64,000 bases of DNA, from contig JALIRH010000003.1 of assembly GCA_023055505.1 (NCBI GenBank), positions 30,940,842 through 31,004,841 of the forward strand. Direction: 5' to 3'. Below, one piece after another: positions 50,859 through 61,971 of this stretch. Under the pieces are notes generated by a model. That model did no database searches. It was not told where the DNA came from and was given only the letters and a program-made list of their open reading frames with translations. The stretch's first letter is position 1. Each line of letters opens with the position of its first letter. The stretch is from Callipepla californica brunnescens (lineage: Eukaryota; Chordata; Aves; Galliformes; Odontophoridae). The translations under genes and the position numbers were made by a program.

Positions 50859-53800
50859 TTCAAACCAAGTGTTTGATTAAAAAACCTGGAGTATCTCTGT
50901 GACTTTGTAAAAGTATTTTTAGACATGGATTTGTTAAAATGTTCTGTAGGTAAATATATTTCTTTCTATTGATAAAATCTGTGGGTTCCACATCTTGAAT
51001 AACTTTGAATCAAGGCATATGTATGCCTTTGATGACAACTGAGCATAAAAGGCATTCAAAGTTAGTCAAACATGACGTGACTAAAGTTTTGCAGCTACAA
51101 CTGGGAGCACTTACGGGTGAAAAGTGTAAGTTTTGTTCCAGAAAATCAGCAGTCTATGGATGCCTCCAGGGACCTGGTGGAGATGAACCTTCCTTACAGC
51201 GGGATGTGTGGGCCTGCAGCTTTCTCCCTTATCATGGCTTGCAGTGAGCTCCTGAAAGGCAGTAGTGTGATGGCAGCCTCAGGAGGCTCCCTGCATTCCT
51301 GGTTCCCACTCTCAGGCGAGTGCCAGGGGGTGGTTTGACACAGGGGTCACAAACAGTATTACAGAGCAGAAATTAGTTAGCAGCAGGTAAACATCCTACT
51401 CACACAGCCATTCAATGGGACTCTAAGCCTATATCTGGCAACACAAGGCTTGTAGCCATCAGCCATATCTGCTTTTTTTGCTTTGTTTTATTTTGATTCA
51501 CATCATGGAGGAGTCTCTGAGTGCATGGGCTGGGATCCTCGAGGGAAAATGAAACTAAAACACATGTATCAGTTACTAATGGGAGTTAATCCCTGCTGCA
51601 GAGTGGTCATTGGCTTCTTAACACTAACCCTATCACTCCCAGGTTCTCTTCCTGTGTCCCCAAAATGCTTATCAGTACCAACCTGAAGCACTGCAGGTAT
51701 CGTTTGCTAAGATAAGTATGACTCTAAAGTCAAATCCTTCCTCACTCCCAGTTTCTGAGGAAAATGATGGAAGAAATACATGTGATCCAGAAGGACAGCA
51801 TGGCAGCATAGGAAACAGCCCTGGCAGCCTTCATCCAAAACCTGCTCTTACTCTATCACCTTTCCTGTAGTGGTTCAAGGCAAGGAAGCACCACAGATTC
51901 ACTGTGGTAGACCCTGTCCATCAGGAGTGGACAATGAGACTGTGAAGACCTTAGTGTGCTGGTCCTGTTCCCTGCCCATTGCTCTGCTGTACCCCTTGTG
52001 GGTGGAGAAGGAGCAGGGCAGTAATGGGAGCAGTCCCCACAGGGAAGCAAAAAATGAGAGAAAGACCATGCAGAAGTAGACATCCAAATGCTGTCATGCA
52101 TGTCTCGGTTAATTAGCTGTGTTCTTGCTAACAGGCATAGAAGTCAAGGAAAAGGAACAAAGAGCAACTATTTGCATACTTTTCAAGAAGCCTCCATGGC
52201 TCCAGAAAAGAAATTGTTTGACAGGAAACCTTTAAGAGTGTGAACATCTGTATGTGTGGTTTCTAGCCAGGCAACACTGCTGCATCTGTCTCTGTAAGAA
52301 GTGCAAGACACAAAAATATGAAATATCTGTTTTTGATCCCTTCACAGTAAATGGTAGCGTTAATGGGCAGCTTTTCTTCACAAGGACATTACTCTAGCAA
52401 GTCCCATTTGTGTTGATTTTCAAGCAACACAACCATACAGATTAACAATTACAAATAAATTCCCTGCTCAGAATGAATGAACAGTGCACTGATAACGCCC
52501 TTCAGACAGTGACTGCTAGCAGTGCTGCTTGGAGACAGAGGACAGAAAGAACAGAGAATATGCACCTTGGCTTTTTCTTTCCCGCCAATTCCATCCCAAA
52601 CTTTCAGAGGAAATTCTCCAGTTTATTCTTTTTCTGATTCCTGATAGAAGTCCATGGAAGGGGAGAAGCCATTTCAATGACAGCTTCTACTTAGGCTCAT
52701 ACATCACTGTCTCTAGCTATTCTTAGTGATGCTTAGGAAGCAGGAAGAGCAATCTGTGAAGCTGGCCAGTGATGCTGACAGCATCTTACCACAATTATGA
52801 TGATGTATACAGTGGTAGCTAATAAGGCTGGGGAAAAATACCAAAGCAAGAGAATGAGAGAACACACTCTGATTTCCAATTTTTTTTCAGAGGTGTCAGC
52901 ATGAAGGATTTCAGGGAAGGGAGGGAAGGAGGGAGTTAGGAAGGACACTGAAAAGGACACACAAAAAAATGTTGGAAATAGAAAACTTCTCTTCAGGCTC
53001 TCTTGTTCACTTCAAATTAATTTGATTGTCAATAAATCTGACTCAAAGAAATGAGGATTACTGAGCTGGATTTCAGAAAGTTTAAAATTCATTGTGGTTT
53101 CAGAGCAAGGAAAGCAAAAAAATTAACCTTGTTATACAGTGGACTGAAGTTCGCAGGGATGTATCCTTTGCTGATATACGTGAGAGAAAACTTGTTATAC
53201 CCAGCAATGAAACATTACTGATTTATGCCAATTTAGGCTTTGGCATGGGAAGAGCAAGCTATTATTCTTTCCACTGCAGAGGTTTTCTGAGCCTTACTTT
53301 TCTCGTGATGTCCATTACAAACTCTTACTGTCAAAAGATTATACTAAAACACAGTCATTAAAAAGAAGGTAAGCCACTGGAATGAGAAGAATGCAGGAGA
53401 GACATCCGTGAAAACAGAGGAATGGATTTCTATTTAATTGTTGAACACTTGCTTGGGGAGCTGCAGAAGCAACATTACTTACTTCTGTGGGCTTCAAGGG
53501 GCCAAACATATGTACTGACGGGAAGGATAATCCTGCCTCTGTGTCATGAGAAGGAGGACATCCAAACTGTTCTACTGATAACTTCTCCTGTGTGTAGAAC
53601 AAAGCAGCTGGGAGAAGGATTAGACAGTGTGAGCACTTATTGAGCCTCATACTGTTGAAGGCAGCAAGAAAATAAGTGAAGCATGAAGCTGTTTTCCATC
53701 CGTGGAAGAAATACCTTACTGTGATTAAAATGTGGGATTTTTAGAGTGGTTTGTAGCTGCTGTGGGAGCAAAAAGGGCTGTCCAGCAGCTGTACTGCTGA

Positions 53801-55468
53801 GGGCCTGAGTCCAGTCCTTCCACTAAGAATGTCTTTGCATCAGACTCACTCTCCTGTCCTACTGCTGCCTCATGGATACAGTGATCATATTAGTACTCTG
53901 TATGCACTACAGAGAGAGTCAAGCATCTCCACAGGAACTGGTCAAATTATAGCAGGCAGCATTTCCCCAGCGCACATTATGATTTTTTGCTGAAAAGCAA
54001 ACAACAGGAGCTAAACAGATGCAGTTTGTAGGAATACAGAGCCCTGACCTCATCCGACTGTAGGGATGTATTCAAGCCAAGATCTGGGATCCAACTGGAG
54101 CTGCTTGCATGAATTTAACACTGCTAGAAACCCTGATACATAGCTTCTTGTCTGGCTATCCATGGAAGAGGCAACAACAACATCAATCAACTGATTTAAC
54201 AACCATCTCTAGCCTCTATAATCACTCTGTGGGGCTCTGTGAACTAAAAGTGAGTAGTTTAGCACAATGAGGGCAGCCAGTCTCCTTCCATGGGGCAAAG
54301 AGGCAGATGAGCAAGTCCAGAGGCCTTAAGCATCTGTTGTTGTGTTGATCTAAACCCATTTCCAGAGATGACATTCCACTGATGATTGCAGGGCCTGAAC
54401 TGATGGTTCAGGTCTGACTTTCACATAGTTAACATCAGATGAAACTCATTCTCTTCCATTCTCACGTTTCCTGTTCTCCCAGAAGGAATGAAAAGTGCAT
54501 TGAAATTGGGCTAAATCTCATGAATTTTGAACAAAGCACAATATGGGGAGGACACAGACAATGTTAGAAGAAAAGAAACTTTGCTAAGCAGACAAGTGAC
54601 TACGTAGGTGCAGCAGCAATGAAAGGTATGCAAACATGAGCATTACTGTAAAAGACAGACCCATTTGTAGCAAGGAATTCATTTGCTGTTACTCATATCA
54701 AATACCAAAGCACCATTAGGAACCCTTTTACTAGACATGTCAGAAAATATGTCATCCCTGGCTTGCCTGGAAATCACATTTAGATTTCTTTTAATTGTTC
54801 TAGTTCCCAAGAGACTAAAAAACTGATAAAAATGTAAGGGGTAGCCAAATGGTTCTCCTCATAGCTACAGGTAAGATCTGAACAACAGCCTTGCCAGTGT
54901 TTCTTGTACAGGTTAAGCCATCTCAAATAAGTCTGTCATCTTGTACCTGCTTCTCTTTCTCATGAGCACAATCTGTCACCTTGGTGTAAGTTCCTGCTCT
55001 GGATGAATGCAATCTTCCTGCAGTGCATAGGATTGTCCAATAGCACATGCCTAAAAACAAAAAAAAAATTCTGTTCTACTGTGGAAGCAGCTTTAAACCA
55101 GCTGTTCTGTGAGAAGGCAGGCTGGGATGAGAAGAAACGATGGGACCTTGCAGGTGTTGGCAGGGAGCTCTCCCCTGCGAGGGGAAATATGGGAGAAAGA
55201 ACACGCCCCACAACCGCACATCCAAGGGGACCTTGAGAATCACATCACCAGCTCTACTTCACTCCCACAGTGCTCTCTGTGCACTGCCTAGTGCAGCCCC
55301 AAGGCAGGGTGATGTGAGTTAAACACAGAGTTCTGTGTCTTAACATGCAGCTTCCCAGATTTTGTGGTGGGTTTAAACCTTTCCTGCTGGCTTTTATGAT
55401 GGGTATGTTAGGGCTTTTTTAAGTCGAATGCAGTTTCAGAGTGTCTTTAAAGGTTCCTAATCAGCTCT

Positions 55469-55469
<1 letters not shown>

Positions 55470-55502
<33 letters not shown>

Positions 55503-55530
55503 GCACACACATACGCATTCACATACACAC
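55470..55530. repeat. CA dinucleotide microsatellite
   Basis: About fifteen perfect CA units followed by a degenerate tail (GCGCACACACATACGC, then ACATACACAC). On the minus strand it yields a Val-Cys repeat peptide, which is an artefact. Confidence 0.95.
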
Positions 55531-57079
55531 AAGCATAACTGCAGCTCACCCTCCAACAAGAAAATCTATCATTTCCTGGAATAAGAATAGTAGCAGAACT
55601 CCAGTGCAATCCCATGAAGCATTCAAGCAGATGGCAAGTGTCCTCTACTGCAGCAGTGTGGAAGACACAGCCTTGCTCTGGCAAACCAGCACATGCTACT
55701 GAATTATGGCTGTTCCTGGTGGGTTTCTTTCCCTTTACACTTTCTTTCTCTGAGTGCTTCCTAGTATGGATACAGCCAACTCGAAGTAATTCCCAGAAAT
55801 ATGCGGGATCTACTGCAGCCAGTGGGCAATATAGGAAAAGAAGGGTTGATTTCTAGAGAAACTCTAGCAAATCACTACTTGTAGGGAACAAGAAAAAAAC
55901 AGAGGTATCTGGTACCACTGTGTGGAGATAAGGCAGTGATATCCCTCATTAATGCTGTCTTGTTTTAAAGTTCGAGAGATACTGCAGCTTGGCTTGCCTC
56001 CCTTGACTGGAATTCATCACTGCTAATAGAACAGAGCCACAGGGTGAGCTGTTAGACATGCAATGGCAAGAGAAAACTGTTACTGCATGAAAATCAGCCT
56101 ATATTAACACTCCTGAAGATCCAGACTCTGGGTGGAAAATGTGCTTCCCTGCTACACCTGAGGGGGACCCATCCCTTTGGTTTCTGTTGACTATCTGGCA
56201 TAAGGGTTACCTGTTCCATTTTTCCTGACTTTTCAGTCCTAGGGTTGGCCCTTTCAGCTGCTCCCACAGAGGAGTAATATAAATGGGAAGTCACAGATCT
56301 CATACCTCAAAATTCACAGGTAGGCAGGGAAATTTATATGTGTTTGTATGTGCATCCTAAGAAGGTAGAATTTCTTCCTGTCAGAGAATAGAACAGTTGA
56401 GAAGTGATTTTTGCAAGTTTTACTTTTTTGACACATCTAATTAGATGCAGTGTTATGACATACCCCAGGTGAAAAACCTTTCCTGTGATTCTGAGATGAG
56501 TAGTAGCTTCATACTGGGACACCTTTTGTTTCCTGTGTTTTTCTAAGATCTCCACAATACTGCACACAAATCATCCATTTTGTCCTTGGAAATGCTGGAG
56601 CCTCATACAATGCAGACACACCATGCTCTATCGTTGAGCCTTAACTTTTGTTCTTTCCACTTCTTTCTTTCTTCCAAGTAAGTCATAAATCAGTAAATAA
56701 TACTGCTTGCTTGCTCACAGAAACTTCCCCTCCATTAATCACCTGTCCCACAGAAGCCAGACAGCCGTGCTGCAGGCAGTGGGACTGAGCATTTTGTGGC
56801 TGTTGGAGTCTGACAGCAGGAACTGAGAGCTCTGCTTGGTAATGTGCAGTATCTTCCCTTCCTCCCCTGCCTGAATCCTCCGTGGTTTCCAGAGCAAAAT
56901 CCAGAGTTCTGCCAGTATTTCTCTTCTCCAGGATTGAAACATCTTCAGAATATCTGATTATGTACATTTTAACCCTCTCTGTCCCCCTCCTTAAAAATCT
57001 GTGGTAAATATCAACACAAATACTAAGCATGCAGGCGCTTCTTGAAAAAACAACCTCAGTTTGTAAACTGATTTCCCAC

Positions 57080-57236
57080 AGCCCAGAAATGTTTCAATCC
57101 CTAGAGGTGTGTTTAAGAACCGTGTGGATGTGGCACTGAGGAACGTGGTTGGTGGGCATGGTGGGGATGGGCTGTTGGTTGGTCTAGCTGATCTTAGAAA
57201 TCTTTTCCAACCTTAATTATTTTGTGATTCTATAAC
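57080..57236 (+). mobile_element. CR1 LINE, short 3'-end fragment
   Basis: Only about 157 bp of a CR1 remain. The landmarks are TAGAGGTGTGTTTAAGAACC, the GTGGATGTGGCACTGAGGAA block, GTTGGTCTAGCTGATCTTAG and CTTTTCCAACCTTAATTATT, with a decayed terminal octamer repeat (TTTTGTGATTCTATAA). It represents a CR1 subgroup different from the other three copies in the window. The exact 5' boundary is uncertain by about 20 bp. Confidence 0.9.
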
Positions 57237-60200
57237 CTGATGTTGCTATGCGGAGTCTTTGAATGCAGATATTTTTGAAGCAAACTAAAAACAAACCAGG
57301 AAATCAAAGACTACATGTATAGACACCCAAGTTGTGAGTTTTTGAAAGACTATAACTCTGATAACATGTTCACCTAAACAGTATATCCAAAGCAATTTAT
57401 GCACCAAGATTGATTATAAGCCTTTTCCTCTTGCTAAAACAGCATGATATATGCAAGCCTATTTTTCTTTCATTTCAAATAAATGAAGTAATTATTTTAT
57501 CATAGCATGATTAATTATTTTGAGGCTTGGCTGTTAAACTGCTGGCTAACCATGTGTCTGCCCAGCATACAGCTTCAGGTAAGGAAAACCAACGAGCAAC
57601 TACAGTAGGAAAAATCAGGAATCCCCAAGGAATCTGCCACACAAGTGACATTATAAGAGATAATTAAGCAAAAAGCTTAAGGATTTTAACCTTTGCGTTT
57701 TTGAATGAAGAGAAATCTGTGAGTACATTTTCAGTTCTTCCCAAGAAAAGGACTGGGAGGTGAAGTAGAGTGTTTTAAAGATCTAGCACGTGAGTTGCGC
57801 AGTGCTGGTAGGACTATGCATGACTGGACAGAGTTGTCTGAATTGCCTGGAGAAAGCAAAAAGCACAAATCACTGACATTTCTGTGGGCCTGAGTGCCTC
57901 AGACTCTGAAACATTATCACAAATCACAGTGATTCTTTCTCTCTGTATTAGATTCAACCTCCTGCTCAGGGGAGGATGAGACTGAAGGACAAGCAAAAGA
58001 TTGTAACTAATTCAAGAGACAGTTTTTGCCTTTCTGGGTAGAAAGCAACAATAAAAGGGAAAGGACCTGAAGACAGAAAGCAAAAGCAAAGAAGGATTGG
58101 TGTCGCTAACTAATTCAACCTCCAGTCATTTCTTCCACCAAGGGAGATGAGATTGTTTTGTTTTTGTCATGCCACGATATGCAAATTAACTTAACTGCAA
58201 AACACGCTTCCATGGCATGCAAAAGATTTCCTTTTGTAAAATTGGAAAGTAATATTCAGAGAAAAACTCACAAAGACAGCAGATTGGTTTTCCGTCTCAT
58301 TGAAGTTGTGATTTGCCATTCATTTACAGATACAAATGATGGCTTTTTTACATAATATTTTGGTAAGAAATAATTAATAGTATGCTCTGAAACAATAAGA
58401 TATGCTAAAATGCACATTATTTTTCAATACTTGAGGGATTTAGAGTGTTTTCTGCAATGGAAAGCCTATTTTTTGTAATGATTTATTTCTGTGCTAATAT
58501 TATCAAGTGCTTCTGCATTTGCCAACAACAATTGACTGTTGATTGCAAATACAGCTTTGCTACCTGCTTCAGCCCACTGTAAAACATTTTTCAAAAACAA
58601 CTCACTGTTTTGCTGACCAGAAAATAATGTGGTATTTTTCCATCTGACCGTGTGACAGTTGGTGAGAGGATCTTCAAGCTGAGCTGTGCCTCTGTAGGTG
58701 TCAGAGAAACAGATCTCTGCCATGTCACATATGAAGTCATTTCTGGAGTGATGTAATGATGACCTAGAGATATTGCTCATGTTTTTTCTGCCACATAAAT
58801 CATCATCAACTCCATAGGAATTATAGGTCCCAAATGAAAAATGGAAAACTGAGATTGTATTCTGTGTTTGTAATTAAGCTCGACAAAAGATTTTAAAGGT
58901 GTCAGTATGTTTAGTTCTGTTCCCTTCCCTACGCACTTATCACATGTACAGATGCTCAAGGTTCATATCTACCTATTCCCATCAATTATACCACACATCT
59001 TTGGTGAGATTTATTACCTTACTGTATTGCTGGGACTCGGATAGTGAATATTTATAAATTTACAAGCTACTGTGAAATGATTTCCACTAGCTAGGAAAAG
59101 TCATTTCAGTAAGTACAATTATTTCTTGTCGGTTTCTGGAGGCGTTCAACCTTTAACCAGAGATTGGCCGCATGCTTGTATGGGTACAGCTCAGATGTGG
59201 AATCAGAGGGATGTGTGGAGGATGAATACCACACTGCAACATTCAGATCTACACATCTGTGTGTAGAAGAACTGTTTTAGAGCAGCTGTTCTCATCTGGG
59301 CCTTTCTCTACATTGTCAAAACAGAAGCAGAATGAAAGAGCACAAATATTCAATGAGGTCGTGAGGCTTATGAATCTTCAGAGGCAAATTTGCAAGTTTA
59401 GTGGTTTTGTAGATGTCTTTTTGTACAAATGCATACTGCATATTGTCAGAATAGAGCTGCCTAAATAAAAAAAAAAAAAAAAAGGGGGGGTAAGCTTTTT
59501 GATTGTTGGAAATGCCAGCTGACAAGGTCAAAATGTTCCATAAAAGGTGATTTTTAGAAGCAGCTCTGGCAGGATGCAGGACTGGCCAAACCTTGCCATG
59601 TTTTCCACCAGCTTCTCATTCCCAGCTCTCTGTTTGGGGACTCTGCTCCCTACCCAGAGGAGCAGTGGCCTCAGGGTTTCGCAGCAAATCCAGAGAAAAC
59701 CTGCTTCAGAAATTCTGAAATCTCTTGACAATGGGATTAACCTGTCAGCTCAGCTTCCACTGTTTGATCTCTGCTAGCAATGAGTGCTTAGGTAAAGGGT
59801 TTAAATTATGAATCAGAACCCAGAGCTGCTTAGCTCAGTTCCTGGACTTAGGGGAATGCTTTGTGCTCCTCATCCTTGCTCATGATGGAGCAAGGCAAGA
59901 AATGCATTCCCTGACACAGGCATCCAGGCTGGACATGGAAGAGGTATCTGAGCCTTGTGTCCTTGCTGGGCTGAGGGTTTTTGGGCTGTCTACTGGAACA
60001 CATCTCCCAGCTGACTACTCAGGAAAAGCTTCACAGGGCCAGGGGCAGGCAGTTCAGGTAGTCTTGTGTCTAATACGGATGCTGCTAAGCAGGCACCCTG
60101 AGCCTCATCCAGGTTCAAAGATACTTTTGACAAAGGAGACCGAAGGATCTCTGTGGGCTGAAATCCTTTCTGGGCTTCCTTCTACCACTTATCATATTGG

Positions 60201-61251
60201 AGGACAGTAATGCTTTTTATGCACAATTTTCACAAGAGAATCTGGAATCATTTACTTCATTTTACAGTTAAAGGAAATCAGGGTCCAAGGACCGAGGTGA
60301 GATTTTCCCCTGGTGCCAAGACTGCCCAGACAGTGGCAGAAGCAGACGAACGTCTCAGTCCTCTGAATGCCAGGGTGATGCTACTTGCACGAGAGTGTAT
60401 CTCCACACGAAACTGAATCAGTGCAGGCATACAGCACTGTTCAATATCTGGGTGGCAAAGGGCAGAGGACAGTGAGTCTGCAAATTTTGGCTTACAGTCT
60501 TGTATCTCTGAGGTGTGACACATGCCTGAGTCAGCTTTCTTAAAGTGATCATAATCTAATAGAAGGGAGCAAAAAAGCTGATCTGAGTGCTGCTGAAAAA
60601 ATGATCATCCAGAGACAATTAGGTATCTATCCACCCTTCTATCATAAAAGCACGAATAGCACATGTAGGGAACATGCCCTCAGATGGGTGGATAAATGGA
60701 TTTTCTATTTTTATGGGCCTTTAATTTAAATCCTGCAAGTAGTAAGAAAGCAATTTTAACAAAAAAAGATGCTATGCATAGAAGAATTGCTGCTTTTCAT
60801 CTGCAAAGTTGCAAAGTGAAGAGTTTCCTTTATTTTTACTAATTTTCAATTTGATGCAGATGTGATTCCAATGCTAATTATGCCCCCCACCGTCTCTATC
60901 CTCCAGTGAAATGTGACTCCCTGATGTTTCTCATTGTCTTTTGTTTATAATTATAAGAAGTTGATAGAAATCATCTGGTTTTTGCTTCTGTGGTGCAGTG
61001 GGATTTATACAGCAGGAACCTGTCAAATTCATGACCTTTGGCACAAGGAACTGTGCCCAGCTCAGGCTGTGGTCACAGCTGGAATATTGGTATTGAGCTG
61101 TTATTCTCTTGTCCTCTGCATATCTGTGATGAAGCTGTTCCTGAATCATGGAGGAATGACCTCAGAATTAAGGGTAAGCAGCAGGGTCTTCATAAATGAA
61201 TTTTGATACCCAGTTTTTCTCTTTTTTTTGTGCCTTTTCTTTTTTTGGGGG
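57237..61251. other. Noncoding DNA, no gene recognised
   Basis: Between two CR1 copies there is no recognisable gene. Frames up to about 115 codons (for example 59863-60210 on the plus strand) lack any motif and are matched by similar frames on the other strand. Simple sequence includes the A17-G7 junction at 59467-59490 and T/G runs at 61226-61253 next to the following CR1. Confidence 0.6.
59467..59490. repeat. Homopolymer junction A17-G7
   Basis: Seventeen A followed directly by seven G, preceded by CTAAAT so that an AATAAA hexamer leads into the A run. The hexamer here is likely incidental. The sequence is a site prone to slippage and sequencing error. Confidence 0.9.
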
Positions 61252-61275
61252 GGTTATTCCTAGGGAGGAATAACC
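61252..61275. repeat. Perfect inverted repeat at a CR1 5' junction
   Basis: GGTTATTCCT (61252-61261) is the exact reverse complement of AGGAATAACC (61266-61275), with a 4-base spacer AGGG. The right arm is the first recognisable CR1 sequence of the element that follows (CR1 has a similar GGAACAACC there). The left arm lies outside it, next to the T7-G7 run. Confidence 0.85.
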
Positions 61276-61971
61276 ATGTACACCGATACAGGTTGAGGGA
61301 TGACCTGCTGGAGAGGATCTCTGAGGAGAGGGACCTGGGTGTCCTGGTGGATGACAGGATGGCCATGAGCTAGCAGTGTGCCCTGGTGGCCAAGAAGAAC
61401 AATGGGATCTTGGGGTGCATTAAGAAGAGTGTGGCCAGCAGGTCAAGGGAGGTGATCCTCACCCTCTGATCTGCCCTGGTGAGACCTCACCTGGAGTACT
61501 GTGTACAGTTCTGGGCTCCCCAGTACATAAAAGAGCCCAGCAGAGAGCCATGAAGATGATAAAGGGTGTGGAACACCTCCCTTATGAGGAAAGGCTGAGA
61601 GATCTGGATCTGTTCAGCCTTGAGAAAAGAAGATTCAGAGGGGATCTGATCCATGTCTGTAAATACCTAAGGAGCAGGAAGCAAAGAGATGAGGCTGGAC
61701 TCTTCTCAGCAGTGGCAATGGGATGAGGGGAAATGGCCACAAACTGAAGCATAGGAAGTTCCGCACAAATGTGCATGGGAACTTCTTCATAGTGCAGTGA
61801 CGGAGCACTGACACAGGCTGCACAGAGAGGTGGTGGAGTTTCCTTCTCTGGAGACATTCAAGATCTGCCTGGACAACTACCTGTGCAACCTGGGCTAGGG
61901 AACTGCTTTGGCATGGGGGTTGGACTTGATGATCTCTAAAGGTCTCTTCCAACCATTACAATTCTGTGATT
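61266..61971 (+). mobile_element. CR1 LINE, 5'-truncated, longest copy in the window
   Basis: About 700 bp of a CR1 3' end. The decayed ORF2 frame reads RLRDDLLERISEERDLGVLV, then a stop inside AMS-stop-QCALVAKKNNGILGCIKK, then ASRSREVILTL-stop-SALVRPHLEYCVQFWAPQ. Beyond this the frame is disturbed by indels. Later come GVEHLPYEERLRDLDLFSLEKRR-like and HWHRL-like blocks, and the end SLETFKICLDNYLCNLG with TAG at 61896-61898. The 3' UTR has the CTCTTCCAACCATTACAATT block and ends with a single decayed ATTCTGTG octamer. It is closely related to the copy at 26745-27158: they share more than 30 identical bases across the block just before the CAGCAGTG sequence. Open frames on the minus strand over it are antisense artefacts. 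Confidence 0.95.

Larger units (their letters stand above)
45000..57079. other. Noncoding DNA, no gene recognised
   Basis: Twelve kilobases without a recognisable gene, RNA gene or transposon. Open frames stay below about 105 codons, with no motif. Simple sequence includes A16 at 46539-46554, a G-rich stretch at 46698-46714, an interrupted poly(T) at 46771-46792, an A-rich run at 47051-47075, a purine tract at about 52910-52940 and the CA repeat at 55470-55530. A hairpin with a 9-bp stem lies at 50833-50858. Nothing else stands out. Confidence 0.6.

Noticed and set aside
55457..55684. Open frame with a Val-Cys repeat peptide
   Set aside because: It is the translation of the CA microsatellite.
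61582..61952. Minus-strand open frames of 91 and 105 codons
   Set aside because: Both are antisense to the CR1 copy at 61266-61971.
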